This document shows, in pieces, positions 33,119 through 41,325 of a stretch of DNA of 64,000 bases (its first letter is position 1; each line of letters begins with the position of its first letter). The stretch spans positions 434,001-498,000 of the forward strand of contig NZ_ML769302.1 in assembly GCF_009720385.1 (NCBI RefSeq). The letters run 5' to 3'. The notes below the pieces were generated by a model, which did no database searches, was not told the DNA's origin, and saw nothing but the letters and a program-made list of their open reading frames with translations. Both the position numbers and the translations under genes were made by a program. The DNA is from Catellatospora vulcania (lineage in GTDB: Bacteria > Actinomycetota > Actinomycetes > Mycobacteriales > Micromonosporaceae).

Positions 33119-34345
33119 TCAGCCCTTCTTCCGTGCGAACATGCCGCGCTTGGCGGGTGCGGGTGCGCCGAGGAACCGTTTGACCGCCAGTTCCCGGATC
33201 GCGCTGCTTACCGGGTGCTGCGGTTGACCGGCAGCCAGCGGGACCCCGCGGTTGGCGGAGATCGGCACGTCGCGGCTGCTCGGGATGAACCCCGCGATGG
33301 GCACCCGGATCACCTTCTCGACCTCGGTCATGGTGATGCCGACCTTGGAGTCGGCCCGGTTCAGCACCACGGTCCGGGCCTCGCGCCGGTAGTCGAGCAG
33401 GTCGAACATGTCGAGGGTGACCCGCAGGTTCTTCAGCGAGGGCAGCTCGGGCGTGCCGACCAGCACGTAGTGGTGGGTGGCGTCCAGCGCCGCCAGCATC
33501 TGCTCGGTGAAGGCGCTGGCGGTGTCGATGACCACGAAGTCGTACATGGACCGGGCCAGGTGCACCACCTCGGTGACGAGGTCACGGGTCACCTCCTCGG
33601 CGACGGCCGGCTGCACCGGGGCCAGCAGCACGTCCACCTCAGCCCCGCCGGATGCGTACCGGGTCAGCAGCGTGCGCAGCCCGGTCTCGTCGATCCGGTC
33701 CGCGACCGGGATGGCGTCGGCGATGGTCCGCTGCGGCGACAGCTGCATCATGATGGCCACGTCGCCGAAGGCCAGGTCCAGGTCGATCAGGCACACCCGG
33801 CGGCGGCCCGTGGCCTTGGTCCCCTGGGCCAGGACCACGGCCAGGTTGGTGGCGATGGTGCTCTTGCCGCACCCGCCCTTGGCCGCGAACACCGTGATGA
33901 CCTGGCCGTCGACCGGCTCGTTCGGATCCTCGGACGGCTGCTGGGCGGGCGGTCCGGGCACCGGGGCCCGGCCGGTGGCCCGGTTGGCCCCGGCCAGCTG
34001 CCGGGACAGGTCCCGGGAGCGGGCGCTCGCGGCCAGCACGGCCGCATGATTCGACGGGTCGACCACTTCGCGTATACCTGCTTTCAGCGCATCGGCCAGC
34101 ACGTCGACCTCGAGTTCCGGGCGGAGCAGGACCACCCCGAGTTCCGGCCGGCGCAGCCGGCACTGCCCGGCGAACGCCACCGCGTCGGCCAGCGGCACGC
34201 TCGGCCCGAACAGCACCAGGTGCTCGTCCCGGTCGGCGTTCACCTGCTCGACCAGCGCCGGCGCCGTATCCACCACCACGGCGTCGCCCAGCAGCGTGGC
34301 CAGGTGATGGGCGAAGCGGGGATCGAACTCGTAGATGATCGTCAT
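33119..34345 (-). CDS. cpaE: CpaE/TadZ-like MinD-family ATPase
   Basis: 408 residues. The N-terminal ~120 residues resemble an atypical receiver (about 45-60: LVLFGPSVPLADAVAFAG). The C-terminal MinD/ParA ATPase carries the deviant Walker A FAAKGGCGKSTIATNLA and the ATPase segment DFVVIDTASAF. TadZ/CpaE localises the pilus machine at the membrane. The C-terminus is basic (KRGMFARKKG). It is 10 nt from cpaB and in the same operon. Confidence 0.88.
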   Translation of the reverse strand: MTIIYEFDPRFAHHLATLLGDAVVVDTAPALVEQVNADRDEHLVLFGPSVPLADAVAFAGQCRLRRPELGVVLLRPELEVDVLADALKAGIREVVDPSNHAAVLAASARSRDLSRQLAGANRATGRAPVPGPPAQQPSEDPNEPVDGQVITVFAAKGGCGKSTIATNLAVVLAQGTKATGRRRVCLIDLDLAFGDVAIMMQLSPQRTIADAIPVADRIDETGLRTLLTRYASGGAEVDVLLAPVQPAVAEEVTRDLVTEVVHLARSMYDFVVIDTASAFTEQMLAALDATHHYVLVGTPELPSLKNLRVTLDMFDLLDYRREARTVVLNRADSKVGITMTEVEKVIRVPIAGFIPSSRDVPISANRGVPLAAGQPQHPVSSAIRELAVKRFLGAPAPAKRGMFARKKG

Positions 34346-34355
34346 CGGATCGTCC

Positions 34356-35126
34356 TCAGCGCCCGACGGTGCGGTTGTCCACCGCGACGCCCGGCTTGAC
34401 CCGGGTCTCCGACGTGTCGGTCAGCAGCGCGAGGTAGAGCTCGGCGATGCGCACCGAGTGCACCAGCTGCTCCGCCTGCTCCTGGGTGACCGCGACGGTG
34501 ACCAGCAGGGTCACCTTGCCGTTCTCGGCAACCGCGGCGTCGTTCTGCTGGGCCGAGGTCACCCCGTCCTCGCCGTACGCGCCGACGGCCAGCACCTCGA
34601 CCCGCGGCAGCAGCAGCTTCGTGCCCTTGTTGTTCTCCCCGGTGATCTTCTTGTACTCCGCGTCGACCAGCGTGTACGTGGCGAACACCGCGATCTGCGA
34701 GCCCGGCCGGACGAACCCGCCGACCTCCTCCTCGACCGCCATCTTGAGGCTGACCGCCATCATCTTCTCCGGCACGGCCACGCCGCCCGACAGCTTCGTG
34801 GCGGCCCCGAACATGCCCTTGAGCAGCAGCTGGCGCGGCTGCACGTCGTGCGTGAGCACCAGCTCGTCCAGCTCGCCGGACAGCGCGGTGAGCGCGTCCG
34901 GCGGCAGCGCGCCGGCGGGCATGACGACCTCCTCGGTCAGCCCGCGCGCCTTCACCGAGGCGCCGCTGGTGCCGGCCGGGATCCGCTGCGTGGCGACGAC
35001 GACGGTCACCGCCGTCTGCCCCGCGGCGACGGAGTCGCGGGCCTTGCTGACGTAGAGGAGCACCGCCGCGGTGCCGAGCACCGCCAGGACGATCGCGAGC
35101 ACCACGCCGAGAATGCGCCGGGTCAT
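34356..35126 (-). CDS. cpaB: Flp pilus assembly protein CpaB (RcpC)
   Basis: 256 residues. A membrane helix at 4-26 (RILGVVLAIVLAVLGTAAVLL) is followed by an SAF domain (about 40-110: RIPAGTSGASVKARGLTEEVV) and a RcpC-type domain. In Gram-negatives it assists the secretin; here there is no secretin, so its role is probably to stabilise the pilus outside the membrane. There is a 23-nt gap to tadG. Confidence 0.87.
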   Translation of the reverse strand: MTRRILGVVLAIVLAVLGTAAVLLYVSKARDSVAAGQTAVTVVVATQRIPAGTSGASVKARGLTEEVVMPAGALPPDALTALSGELDELVLTHDVQPRQLLLKGMFGAATKLSGGVAVPEKMMAVSLKMAVEEEVGGFVRPGSQIAVFATYTLVDAEYKKITGENNKGTKLLLPRVEVLAVGAYGEDGVTSAQQNDAAVAENGKVTLLVTVAVTQEQAEQLVHSVRIAELYLALLTDTSETRVKPGVAVDNRTVGR

Positions 35127-35149
35127 GAAACTTCCTTAGGGGTACGGGG

Positions 35150-36238
35150 TCAGCCGATGGTCTTGACGACCGTCGCGCCGAGACTGGAGGAGTTGCCGAA
35201 CGAGCCGGTCCACTCGACGATCGCGTTGGTGAAGTAGCCGTAGACGCAGTCGTCGTTGCCGTTGCACGAGCTGCCGCCGGTGAGCCAGGAGTCGCGTTCG
35301 CGCGGGCTCATGCCGGCCAGCCGGTAGCCGGTGACCACGAAGGCGGCGAACCCGCGCAGGGTGTAGACGCCGTTGCTGCCGTTGCCCGTGACGTTGTCGT
35401 AGATCGGGATGCCGACCGGCCGGCGGGCGTCGATCAGCGCGGTGAGGTCGTCCTTGCAGTCGTTGGGCGTCCCGTTGCCCGGGTCCGACCCGTACGTGCT
35501 GCCGGTGATCGTGGTCAGGCAGGACGAGTTGTGGTTCACCCAGCCGAAGCCGCCGGGCAGGTTGGCCCCGGACGGGCCGGAGTGGCACGGGTTGGCGGCC
35601 GGGTGGCCGTGCACGTGCAGCACCCGCTCGTCGCCGGCGGTGGGCGTCCCGGTGACGAAGTCGCCCGCACCGACCGCCGCCTGGTACTCGCACAGCGAGA
35701 AGGTCAGCGCGAAGCCACCCGCGGGCGGGCCCCAGCCCACCCGGGCGCACGCCTCGACACTGGTGCCGCTGTATCCGCCGGCCAGCGTCTGGGCGAACAC
35801 CGGCGGCAGGATGAAGCTGCCGCCGGGCAGCTGGGTGCGGGTGCGCACCTCCGCCCAGGACACGTTCGACGGGCGCTGGCCCAGGCAGTCGGTGAGGTTG
35901 CCCTGCCCGGCGCCGGTGCACGAGGGCAGCCGGGAGTCGGAGCCGCAGACGTACCGGAAGCTGCTGACCCCGTCGGCGGCGTTGCTGTTGGCGTAGGCGG
36001 AGGTGGTGCCGGCCGCGGCGCGGCATTCGGCGTCGCGGACCGGGTCGTTGCGGCGGGAGCAGTCGAGGGCGACCGCCATGGCCGCCGCGTCCGCGCCCGA
36101 CTGCAGGTCCTCGCGTTCGGCATAGAGCCGCCCGACGTCCACCACCAGCGCCGTCATGCCGAGCAGCACGCCGCCGGCCAGCAGGATGGTGACGATGGTG
36201 GTGGCGGCGCCCCGGTCGCGTCGGCTCACGAGCGGCAT
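35150..36238 (-). CDS. tadG: TadG-like pseudopilin/pilus protein
   Basis: 362 residues. The N-terminus MPLVSRRDRGAATTIVTILL and the following helix resemble TadE/TadG, with SGADAAAMAVALDCSR after it. The rest is extracytoplasmic, unusually rich in Cys, Gly and Asn for this genome, and may be disulfide-bonded. ATG 36238 lies 13 bases inside the tadE 3' end. The usual TadG vWA domain is not evident; the vWA domain is instead on the TadB fusion. Confidence 0.75.
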   Translation of the reverse strand: MPLVSRRDRGAATTIVTILLAGGVLLGMTALVVDVGRLYAEREDLQSGADAAAMAVALDCSRRNDPVRDAECRAAAGTTSAYANSNAADGVSSFRYVCGSDSRLPSCTGAGQGNLTDCLGQRPSNVSWAEVRTRTQLPGGSFILPPVFAQTLAGGYSGTSVEACARVGWGPPAGGFALTFSLCEYQAAVGAGDFVTGTPTAGDERVLHVHGHPAANPCHSGPSGANLPGGFGWVNHNSSCLTTITGSTYGSDPGNGTPNDCKDDLTALIDARRPVGIPIYDNVTGNGSNGVYTLRGFAAFVVTGYRLAGMSPRERDSWLTGGSSCNGNDDCVYGYFTNAIVEWTGSFGNSSSLGATVVKTIG

Positions 36239-36621
36239 GGCATGACTCCTGTCGCGCTCAGCTGCACCGTGCCCAGGGAAGTGCCGCCGAAGAGCGAGGC
36301 CAGCCCTGAGATCGGGGTGATGAAGGCGAAGGTGTGGTCCACCCGCACCCGCGCGTCGGCGGTGGAGGCCGCGTTGCCGCACGGATTCGTGATGGTGACC
36401 GTGCGCGGGGTGGAGCCGAGCACCGCGGCGACCCGGGTGGACGCGGCGGAGCCGGAGTTGGTGATGGTGACCGCGCGGGCGCCTTCCCGGGCCGCCTCGG
36501 TGATCCTGATCTGGGTGTTCAGCATCCGCCCGAAGTCGATGATGCCGAACACGAGCAGCAGCAGCAGCGGCAGCATGAGAGCCATCTCCACCGCCGCCGC
36601 GCCACGGTCGCGCCTTGTCAT
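36226..36621 (-). CDS. tadE: TadE-like minor pilin
   Basis: 131 residues. It begins MTRRDRGAAAVEMALMLPLL, with the glycine/AVEMAL prepilin-like motif and one membrane helix (about 10-30). A C-terminal extracytoplasmic domain (about 45-131) follows. It is a minor pilin that would be processed by the prepilin peptidase. ATG 36621 places the processing motif correctly. It overlaps tadG by 13 nt. Confidence 0.87.
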   Translation of the reverse strand: MTRRDRGAAAVEMALMLPLLLLLVFGIIDFGRMLNTQIRITEAAREGARAVTITNSGSAASTRVAAVLGSTPRTVTITNPCGNAASTADARVRVDHTFAFITPISGLASLFGGTSLGTVQLSATGVMPCRS

Positions 36622-36693
36622 GGCTGCCTCACACCTTTTCGCGGGACGTGGCGGCAGGGCCTGCGCCGAGGCCGGCCCTGCCACTGCGCGGAC

Positions 36694-36867
36694 CTAGATC
36701 TCGTCGACGACGGTCTGGAAGGCGGCTGCGATGTCGGTGCCCAGCGTGGCGACGACGCCGACGATGATCGCCGCGATCAGTGCCACGATCAGGCCGTACT
36801 CGACAGCGGTGGCGCCACGGTCACGGTTCGCCCAGGCGGCCTGGGTCTTGGTGATGAGCTTGAGCAT
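36694..36867 (-). CDS. flp: Flp/Fap pilin subunit
   Basis: 57 residues. A short Flp pilin: the leader MLKLITKTQAAWANRDRG, then the processed part starting ATAVEYGLIVALIAAIIVGV, with Glu at +5 and Tyr at +6 as in Flp. One membrane helix is present. It forms the pilus fibre after cleavage. ATG 36867 is the only start that gives this leader. It is first in the operon, and no good Shine-Dalgarno sequence is visible. Confidence 0.9.
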   Translation of the reverse strand: MLKLITKTQAAWANRDRGATAVEYGLIVALIAAIIVGVVATLGTDIAAAFQTVVDEI

Positions 36868-37091
36868 GTGCGAGTGCACCCCCAGCAAAGGCCGAACCGC
36901 ATCCCGGCGGCCGGTCCACGACGGTTGCCGACCGAGCGGCCGACTCATGGGAGCCTGCCCAGTGAGCTACAGCCCGTCACTCCGTTGTCACGACAGGCCC
37001 ACGTCGCGATCGAGGTGCCCGCCGATGGCGATCAGTTGAACACTCAACGTGATCGTGAGAGCCGCATCCGCCGGGTGGCGACGTCCCTCCC

Positions 37092-37105
37092 GTGACATGG
37101 GTCAC
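37092..37105. promoter_or_regulatory. CRP/GlxR-like palindrome upstream of flp
   Basis: GTGACATGGGTCAC fits GTGA-N6-TCAC, ~225 bp upstream of the flp start. CTAAACGG is repeated at 37131-37138 and 37141-37148, one helical turn apart. Apart from these, 36868-37267 shows no other feature. Confidence 0.4.
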
Positions 37106-37267
37106 TTGATCGGCCCATGCCATAGACTTGCTAAACGGTCCTAAACGGATCGGCCCGGCACGGGACGCCCAGGGGCGCGGGAGGGCCGCGGCGATGGCCG
37201 GCCCGCCGCAGTCAGGTTGCCGACAACCGGTGTGCCGTGTCGCTCGACCGGGTGATGCTTGCGCAGC

Positions 37268-38026
37268 TCAGGACAGTTGCGCCAGGCCGCCGGCCGCGAC
37301 CACGGCCAGCAGGACGCCGCCCAGCAGCGCCGGGCCCATGGGCAGCGAGCCGCGCCAGGTCACCCGGCGCAGGGCCAGCAGCACGACCGCGACGACCCCG
37401 TTCAGCAGCAGCGCCAGCAGGCCAGCGGACAGCACAGCCCCCCAGCCGAGCCAGCCGAGCAGCAGGCCGGACACGCCCGCGACCTTCGCGTCGCCGAGCC
37501 CGATCTGGCCGCCGGTCAGCAGCGCCAGCAGTCCGAAGGCGCCCAGCAGCGCCGCGCCGCCGGCCAGTGCGCGGCCGTACGTGCTCCAGCCCCCGCCGGT
37601 CGCGGCCGCGACCGCGAGCAGCGCCGCGACCGCCACGGCCAGCCGCCAGACGATGGGGTCGGGCAGCCGCTGCACCGCCAGGTCGATCGCCACCAGCAGC
37701 ACCCCGGCGACGCTCAGCAGCAGGCCGGCGGCCAGCGCCCAGCCCTGCCCCGCGAGGCTCACCGCGGTCGCCCCGGCGGCCAGCGCCCCCACCGGCACCG
37801 TCCACCAGGGACTCGGCCCTTGGCGTACGCCGCACGCGGCGCACCTGGCCGCGAACCGCCACCAGCCGGCCGGGCCGGCGGCGAACGGCGTCCCGCACCC
37901 CGCGCACCCGGCCAGCGCGGGCTCCCCCCAGGCCACCGACAGCCGGTAGGCCGCCCGTGGCGTCATCGCTCCGAAGAATGCACCCGCGGCTAGTGACAAC
38001 ATCGGGACGGAGGAATCGAGGGACAT
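37268..38026 (-). CDS. Prepilin peptidase (TadV/A24)
   Basis: 252 residues, polytopic, with 7-8 predicted membrane helices. The catalytic aspartates are in LVAIDLAVQRLPD and GLGDAKVAG. An N-terminal pair of CxxC motifs (CAGC and CAAC, about 44-47 and 67-70) resembles the zinc-binding region of full-length prepilin peptidases. It should process Flp and TadE. ATG 38026 has a TACCGT -10 box 7 nt upstream. It converges neither with nor overlaps flp: a ~400-bp gap separates them, so it may be transcribed separately. Confidence 0.88.
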   Translation of the reverse strand: MSLDSSVPMLSLAAGAFFGAMTPRAAYRLSVAWGEPALAGCAGCGTPFAAGPAGWWRFAARCAACGVRQGPSPWWTVPVGALAAGATAVSLAGQGWALAAGLLLSVAGVLLVAIDLAVQRLPDPIVWRLAVAVAALLAVAAATGGGWSTYGRALAGGAALLGAFGLLALLTGGQIGLGDAKVAGVSGLLLGWLGWGAVLSAGLLALLLNGVVAVVLLALRRVTWRGSLPMGPALLGGVLLAVVAAGGLAQLS

Positions 38027-38033
38027 GCCGGGC

Positions 38034-38039
38034 ACGGTA
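38034..38039 (-). promoter_or_regulatory. -10 box TACCGT of the prepilin peptidase gene
   Basis: TACCGT on the minus strand, 7 nt, ATG 38026. A TACCTT for the opposite gene overlaps at 38038-38043, so the two promoters face away from each other. Confidence 0.45.
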
Positions 38040-38080
38040 CCTTGGCACGCACCCCGATCTCGTCCCCGCGGAGCACCGCT

Positions 38081-38560
38081 TTGCACACCCCTGACCGATA
38101 CCCGACCGAGCCCCTGGCACAGCCCACCGAGCTGCTGCCGATCGTGCAGGCCCCACCCCGGCCGCGCATGGGTGGCCGCGGTCCCGCCGTCATCGGCATA
38201 GCACTGCTGGTGGCATCCCTGGTGATCTTCACCGGGGTGCTCGTCGCGCTCAAGATCGTGCCGAACCCGTTCGGCGCCGACGCGCCGCCGATCCCCGTCG
38301 CCACCGCCACCCCCTCCGGCCCGCCGCGCACCGCCCGGTTCGCCCAGCCAGGTGACTGCGTGGCCAATCACGGCACCGAGAAGAACCCGGAGCTGGTGCT
38401 GACCGAATGCGCGCCGGGCGCGCTGGAGGTGCTGGCGCGCTTCGACGCCACCAGCGACACGGGCGAGTGCGCGGAGGTCAAGGACTACCGCTACCACTAC
38501 TTCTTCGACAGCGAGCTGGAGGGTTTGGATTTCGTCCTTTGCATGGGCGAACGTCCTTGA
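38081..38560 (+). CDS. LppU-like membrane-anchored protein
   Basis: 159 residues. A membrane helix near residues 38-56 (GIALLVASLVIFTGVLVAL) leads to a C-terminal extracytoplasmic domain with QPGDCVANHG, then C-x-n-C spacing and a closing VLCMGERP. This resembles the LppU/SCO3897 family. Its function is unknown. TTG 38081 has GCGGAG 7 nt upstream and lies past the predicted transcription start; a TTG at 38042 is less likely. DoxX follows directly. Confidence 0.6.
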   Translation: MHTPDRYPTEPLAQPTELLPIVQAPPRPRMGGRGPAVIGIALLVASLVIFTGVLVALKIVPNPFGADAPPIPVATATPSGPPRTARFAQPGDCVANHGTEKNPELVLTECAPGALEVLARFDATSDTGECAEVKDYRYHYFFDSELEGLDFVLCMGERP

Positions 38561-38564
38561 TAAT
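38559..38564 (+). promoter_or_regulatory. -10 box GATAAT of the DoxX gene
   Basis: GATAAT, the strongest -10 match in the window, 6 nt before ATG 38571: leaderless geometry. Confidence 0.6.
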
Positions 38565-38570
38565 GACGGT

Positions 38571-39092
38571 ATGAGACCAGTACGAGGGGTCGCGCGTGCC
38601 CTGCTCGGCGGGCTGTTCATCGCGGCCGGGGCACAGGCGCTGCTGAAACCCGACCGGTACGCCGTCAAGGCGGAGCCCCTCGCGGAGCAGGTCGTGCCGC
38701 TGCTGGAGGCGGTCGACTCCCGGCTGCCCACCGAGACCAAGACCCTGGTCCGGGTGAACGCCGGCGTCCAGGTGGTCGCCGGGGCGATGCTCGCCACCGG
38801 CACCGCGCCGCGGCCCGCCGCCGCCCTGTTGGCCGGCACCCTCATCCCCGCCACGCTGGTGGGGCACCCGTTCTGGCGCATCGAGAACCCCGAGAAGCGC
38901 AACGACGAGCTGGTGCACTTCGCCAAGAATCTCGGACTGCTGGCCGGCCTGCTGCTGGCCGCCGTCGACACCGCAGGTTCCCCCAGCCTCGGCTGGCGCG
39001 GACGCAAGGCCGTGCACGACGCGCAGAAGACCGCGAAGAAGTCTCTGCGCAAGGCACAGGAGAAGGCGTCGACGCAGTTACATCTCGGTTGA
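38571..39092 (+). CDS. DoxX family membrane protein
   Basis: 173 residues. Four membrane helices (about 6-20, 65-78, 85-100, 120-135) with the DoxX patterns RALLGGLFIAAGAQALL and VVAGAMLATG. The C-terminal ~30 residues are basic (DAQKTAKKSLRKAQEKAS). The DoxX family includes oxidoreductase-linked subunits; no specific role can be given. Confidence 0.8.
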   Translation: MRPVRGVARALLGGLFIAAGAQALLKPDRYAVKAEPLAEQVVPLLEAVDSRLPTETKTLVRVNAGVQVVAGAMLATGTAPRPAAALLAGTLIPATLVGHPFWRIENPEKRNDELVHFAKNLGLLAGLLLAAVDTAGSPSLGWRGRKAVHDAQKTAKKSLRKAQEKASTQLHLG

Positions 39093-39387
39093 TCCCGGGT
39101 AGGGGCGGGGTGAGCCGCCCGAATATCCCGTTTCTTCGTTCCCGTTCATGCCGTTGCGACATAGAGAGCGCGTGTTTTCGCAGCCAGAGGTACTGGTGTG
39201 ACGCCAATCACCTTAACTTCGCAGGCTGCGTTAACCAGCTAGAAATGTCGCAAAGTCGTGTGGGATCGGACACGGTCGGGTAACACGGGAGGTACTGGAG
39301 TGGTGCACCGTTCTAGGCTGCTCAGCAGACACGAACGGCCCGACCCCGGATCGTCGTCACGCGACGATGCCGATACCCGACCCCTTG

Positions 39388-39396
39388 AAGGAGGTG
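39388..39396 (+). promoter_or_regulatory. Complete Shine-Dalgarno sequence AAGGAGGTG
   Basis: AAGGAGGTG lies 8 nt before ATG 39405, the best RBS in the window. A second set, GGGAGG at 39287-39292 before GTG 39300, makes a dual start possible. Nothing else clear is seen in 39093-39387 apart from moderately AT-rich sequence. Confidence 0.6.
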
Positions 39397-39404
39397 GCGA
39401 CGCC

Positions 39405-40835
39405 ATGCCGGCACCCGGCGTTGGCAGTCAGCCCCGCCTCACCAGGACCCCCCGATTCATCCGTGACTGGAGATCCCCGCAGTGGGATCGTCGCACGCTC
39501 GTCCGGGTCGGCATCGTCGCCGCCATCTGCTACGCCGCCTGGGTGACGGAGCAGAACTTCGGACGGTGGTACGACTTCTTCGACATGAAGATCTATCACG
39601 GCGCGGTGGTGTGGTGGAGCGGTGGCGGCGAGCTGTACGAGTTCATCGCACCTGACACGACGCTCGGGTTCACGTACCCGCCGTTCGCGGCGCTGCTGAT
39701 GCTGCCCATGGCAGCGCTGACACCGGGCGCGGCGGGCCTGTTCAACCTGCTCTTCGGCCTGGTCGCGCTGGGCATGGTGCTCGCCGCGCTGCTGATCCCG
39801 GTCGCCGACCGGTGCGGCTGGCCGCGCTGGCTGACCGTCGCCGTCGCGCTGCCGCTGTTCGCCGCCATCGAGCCGGTGCGCGAGACGCTCGGCTTCGGCC
39901 AGGTGAACCTGCTGCTGTTCGCGGTGATCATGGCGGACCTGGTGGCGCTGCGCAAGGGTTGGCGCTGGGCCGGCATCGGCATCGGCATCGCCATGGCGAT
40001 CAAGCTGACCCCCGCGCTGTTCATCGTGTACTTCCTGGTCAGCAAGCAGTGGCGGGCCGCGCTCACGGCCACGGTCTCCGGTCTGGCCGCCACGGCAGCC
40101 GCCTGGGTGATCGTCCCGCACGAGTCCGCCCTGTACTGGGGACACGTGATCTTCCAGACCGAGCGGGTCGGCGTCGCGGACATGACGCCCAACCAGTCGC
40201 TGGCCGGGCTGCTGTCGCGGCTGTACGACACGGCGACCGCGCCCAGCCCGCTCTGGATCGCGTTCGCGCTGGTGCTGCTCGCGGTCGGGCTCACCCGTGC
40301 CGCCGCGGCACACGCCGAGGGCGACGAGCTGATCGCGTTCACCCTGGTCGGCCTGACCGCGAACGTGGTCAGCCCGATCTCCTGGACGCACCACCTGGTC
40401 TGGGTCGTGCCGGCCGTCGTCGCGCTCGCCGACCAGGCGCTGCGCCGCCGGGCGGCCGGTCGCGGGCTGGCGGCGCGTGGGCGGGCCACACCGGGGCTGC
40501 GGGAGCCGATCTGGTTCCCGGCGCTGGTCGGCGCGCGGCACGCGGGTGCGGCGATCGCGCTCTACCTGCTGTTCCTGATCGCGCCGATCTGGCCGTACGA
40601 GCACCAGCTCCCGGCGGTGTCGCACTACGCCGACGGCCTGTTCGGCATGCTGGCCGAGAACTCGCTCGCCATCGCGCTGATCGCACTGGTCGCGGCCCTG
40701 CCGTCCCGACCCGGCGCCGAGCCCGCGTTCGGCGGTCCCACCGCCCCGCGCGTCCCCACCGCCCGCCCGGCCCTCACGCCCCTCCGCCCCACCGCCCCAG
40801 CCCCCGCCAAGGCGGGAGCACCGGCGGACCGCTGA
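39405..40835 (+). CDS. GT87 (DUF2029)-type membrane glycosyltransferase
   Basis: 476 residues with ~10 membrane helices. The N-terminal loop after helix 1 has MKIYHGAVVWWSGGG, including the acidic-residue position used by the GT-C alpha-(1->2)mannosyltransferases. Later TPNQSLAGLLSR and SPISWTHHLVWVVP are characteristic of GT87. It probably adds mannose from a polyprenyl donor to envelope glycans. The C-terminal ~50 residues are Pro/Ala-rich and cytoplasmic. ATG 39405 is chosen because of AAGGAGGTG; GTG 39300 would add 35 residues. Confidence 0.78.
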   Translation: MPAPGVGSQPRLTRTPRFIRDWRSPQWDRRTLVRVGIVAAICYAAWVTEQNFGRWYDFFDMKIYHGAVVWWSGGGELYEFIAPDTTLGFTYPPFAALLMLPMAALTPGAAGLFNLLFGLVALGMVLAALLIPVADRCGWPRWLTVAVALPLFAAIEPVRETLGFGQVNLLLFAVIMADLVALRKGWRWAGIGIGIAMAIKLTPALFIVYFLVSKQWRAALTATVSGLAATAAAWVIVPHESALYWGHVIFQTERVGVADMTPNQSLAGLLSRLYDTATAPSPLWIAFALVLLAVGLTRAAAAHAEGDELIAFTLVGLTANVVSPISWTHHLVWVVPAVVALADQALRRRAAGRGLAARGRATPGLREPIWFPALVGARHAGAAIALYLLFLIAPIWPYEHQLPAVSHYADGLFGMLAENSLAIALIALVAALPSRPGAEPAFGGPTAPRVPTARPALTPLRPTAPAPAKAGAPADR

Positions 40836-40893
40836 GCAGTTTCAGGGAAACTGCTGCTTCCAGTACCACGGAAGCAGCAGTTTCCCTGTTTTT
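40835..40893. terminator. Bidirectional terminator built from a GCAGTTTC-family palindrome
   Basis: A 19-bp perfect stem (40843-40861 and 40870-40888), loop of 8, followed by five T residues. The upstream part 40835-40853 is the palindrome GCAGTTTCAGGGAAACTGC. It lies between the GT87 gene and moaE. Confidence 0.85.
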
Positions 40894-40902
40894 GCGGGCC
40901 CG

Positions 40903-41325
40903 TCAGGGGCAGTTGACCCACTCGTCGGTGCCGTCGGTGAAGGTCTGGTGCTTCCAGATGGGCAGGCGCTGCTTGACCAGGTCGACCAGCCGGGCGCAGG
41001 CGGTGAAGGCCGCCGCACGGTGGGCGGTGGAGACCGCGGCGGCGAGCGCCACATCCCCGATCTTCAGCGGGCCGTACCGGTGGGACACCGCCACGGCGTA
41101 TACGTCGGGGTCGTCGGCCAGCTCCTGGGCGACCTCGCGCAGCACCTCGGCCGCACTCGGGTGGGACTCGTAGGTGAGCGCGTCCACGGACCGGCCGTGG
41201 TCGTGGTCGCGGACCACACCCGCGAAGCTGACCACCGCCCCGGCCCGGGGGTCGGCCACCGCGGCCTCGTGCGCGGCCACGTCCAGCGGCTCAGTGGTGA
41301 GTTCGGCGAGCACGACCCGGTTCAC
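40903..41325 (-). CDS. moaE: Molybdopterin synthase catalytic subunit MoaE
   Basis: 140 residues. It has the MoaE signatures GAVVSFAGVVRDHDHG (about residues 27-42) and SHRYGPLKIGDVALAAAVSTAHRAAAF (about 82-108), with the catalytic lysine in KHQTFTDG near the end. It pairs with MoaD (23304-23552). The GTG overlaps the moeA stop as GTGA. Confidence 0.93.
   Translation of the reverse strand: MNRVVLAELTTEPLDVAAHEAAVADPRAGAVVSFAGVVRDHDHGRSVDALTYESHPSAAEVLREVAQELADDPDVYAVAVSHRYGPLKIGDVALAAAVSTAHRAAAFTACARLVDLVKQRLPIWKHQTFTDGTDEWVNCP

Noticed and set aside
37128-37949. Plus-strand open frame opposite the prepilin peptidase gene
   Set aside because: It is low-complexity Ala/Pro/Ser with no RBS; the peptidase motifs are on the minus strand.
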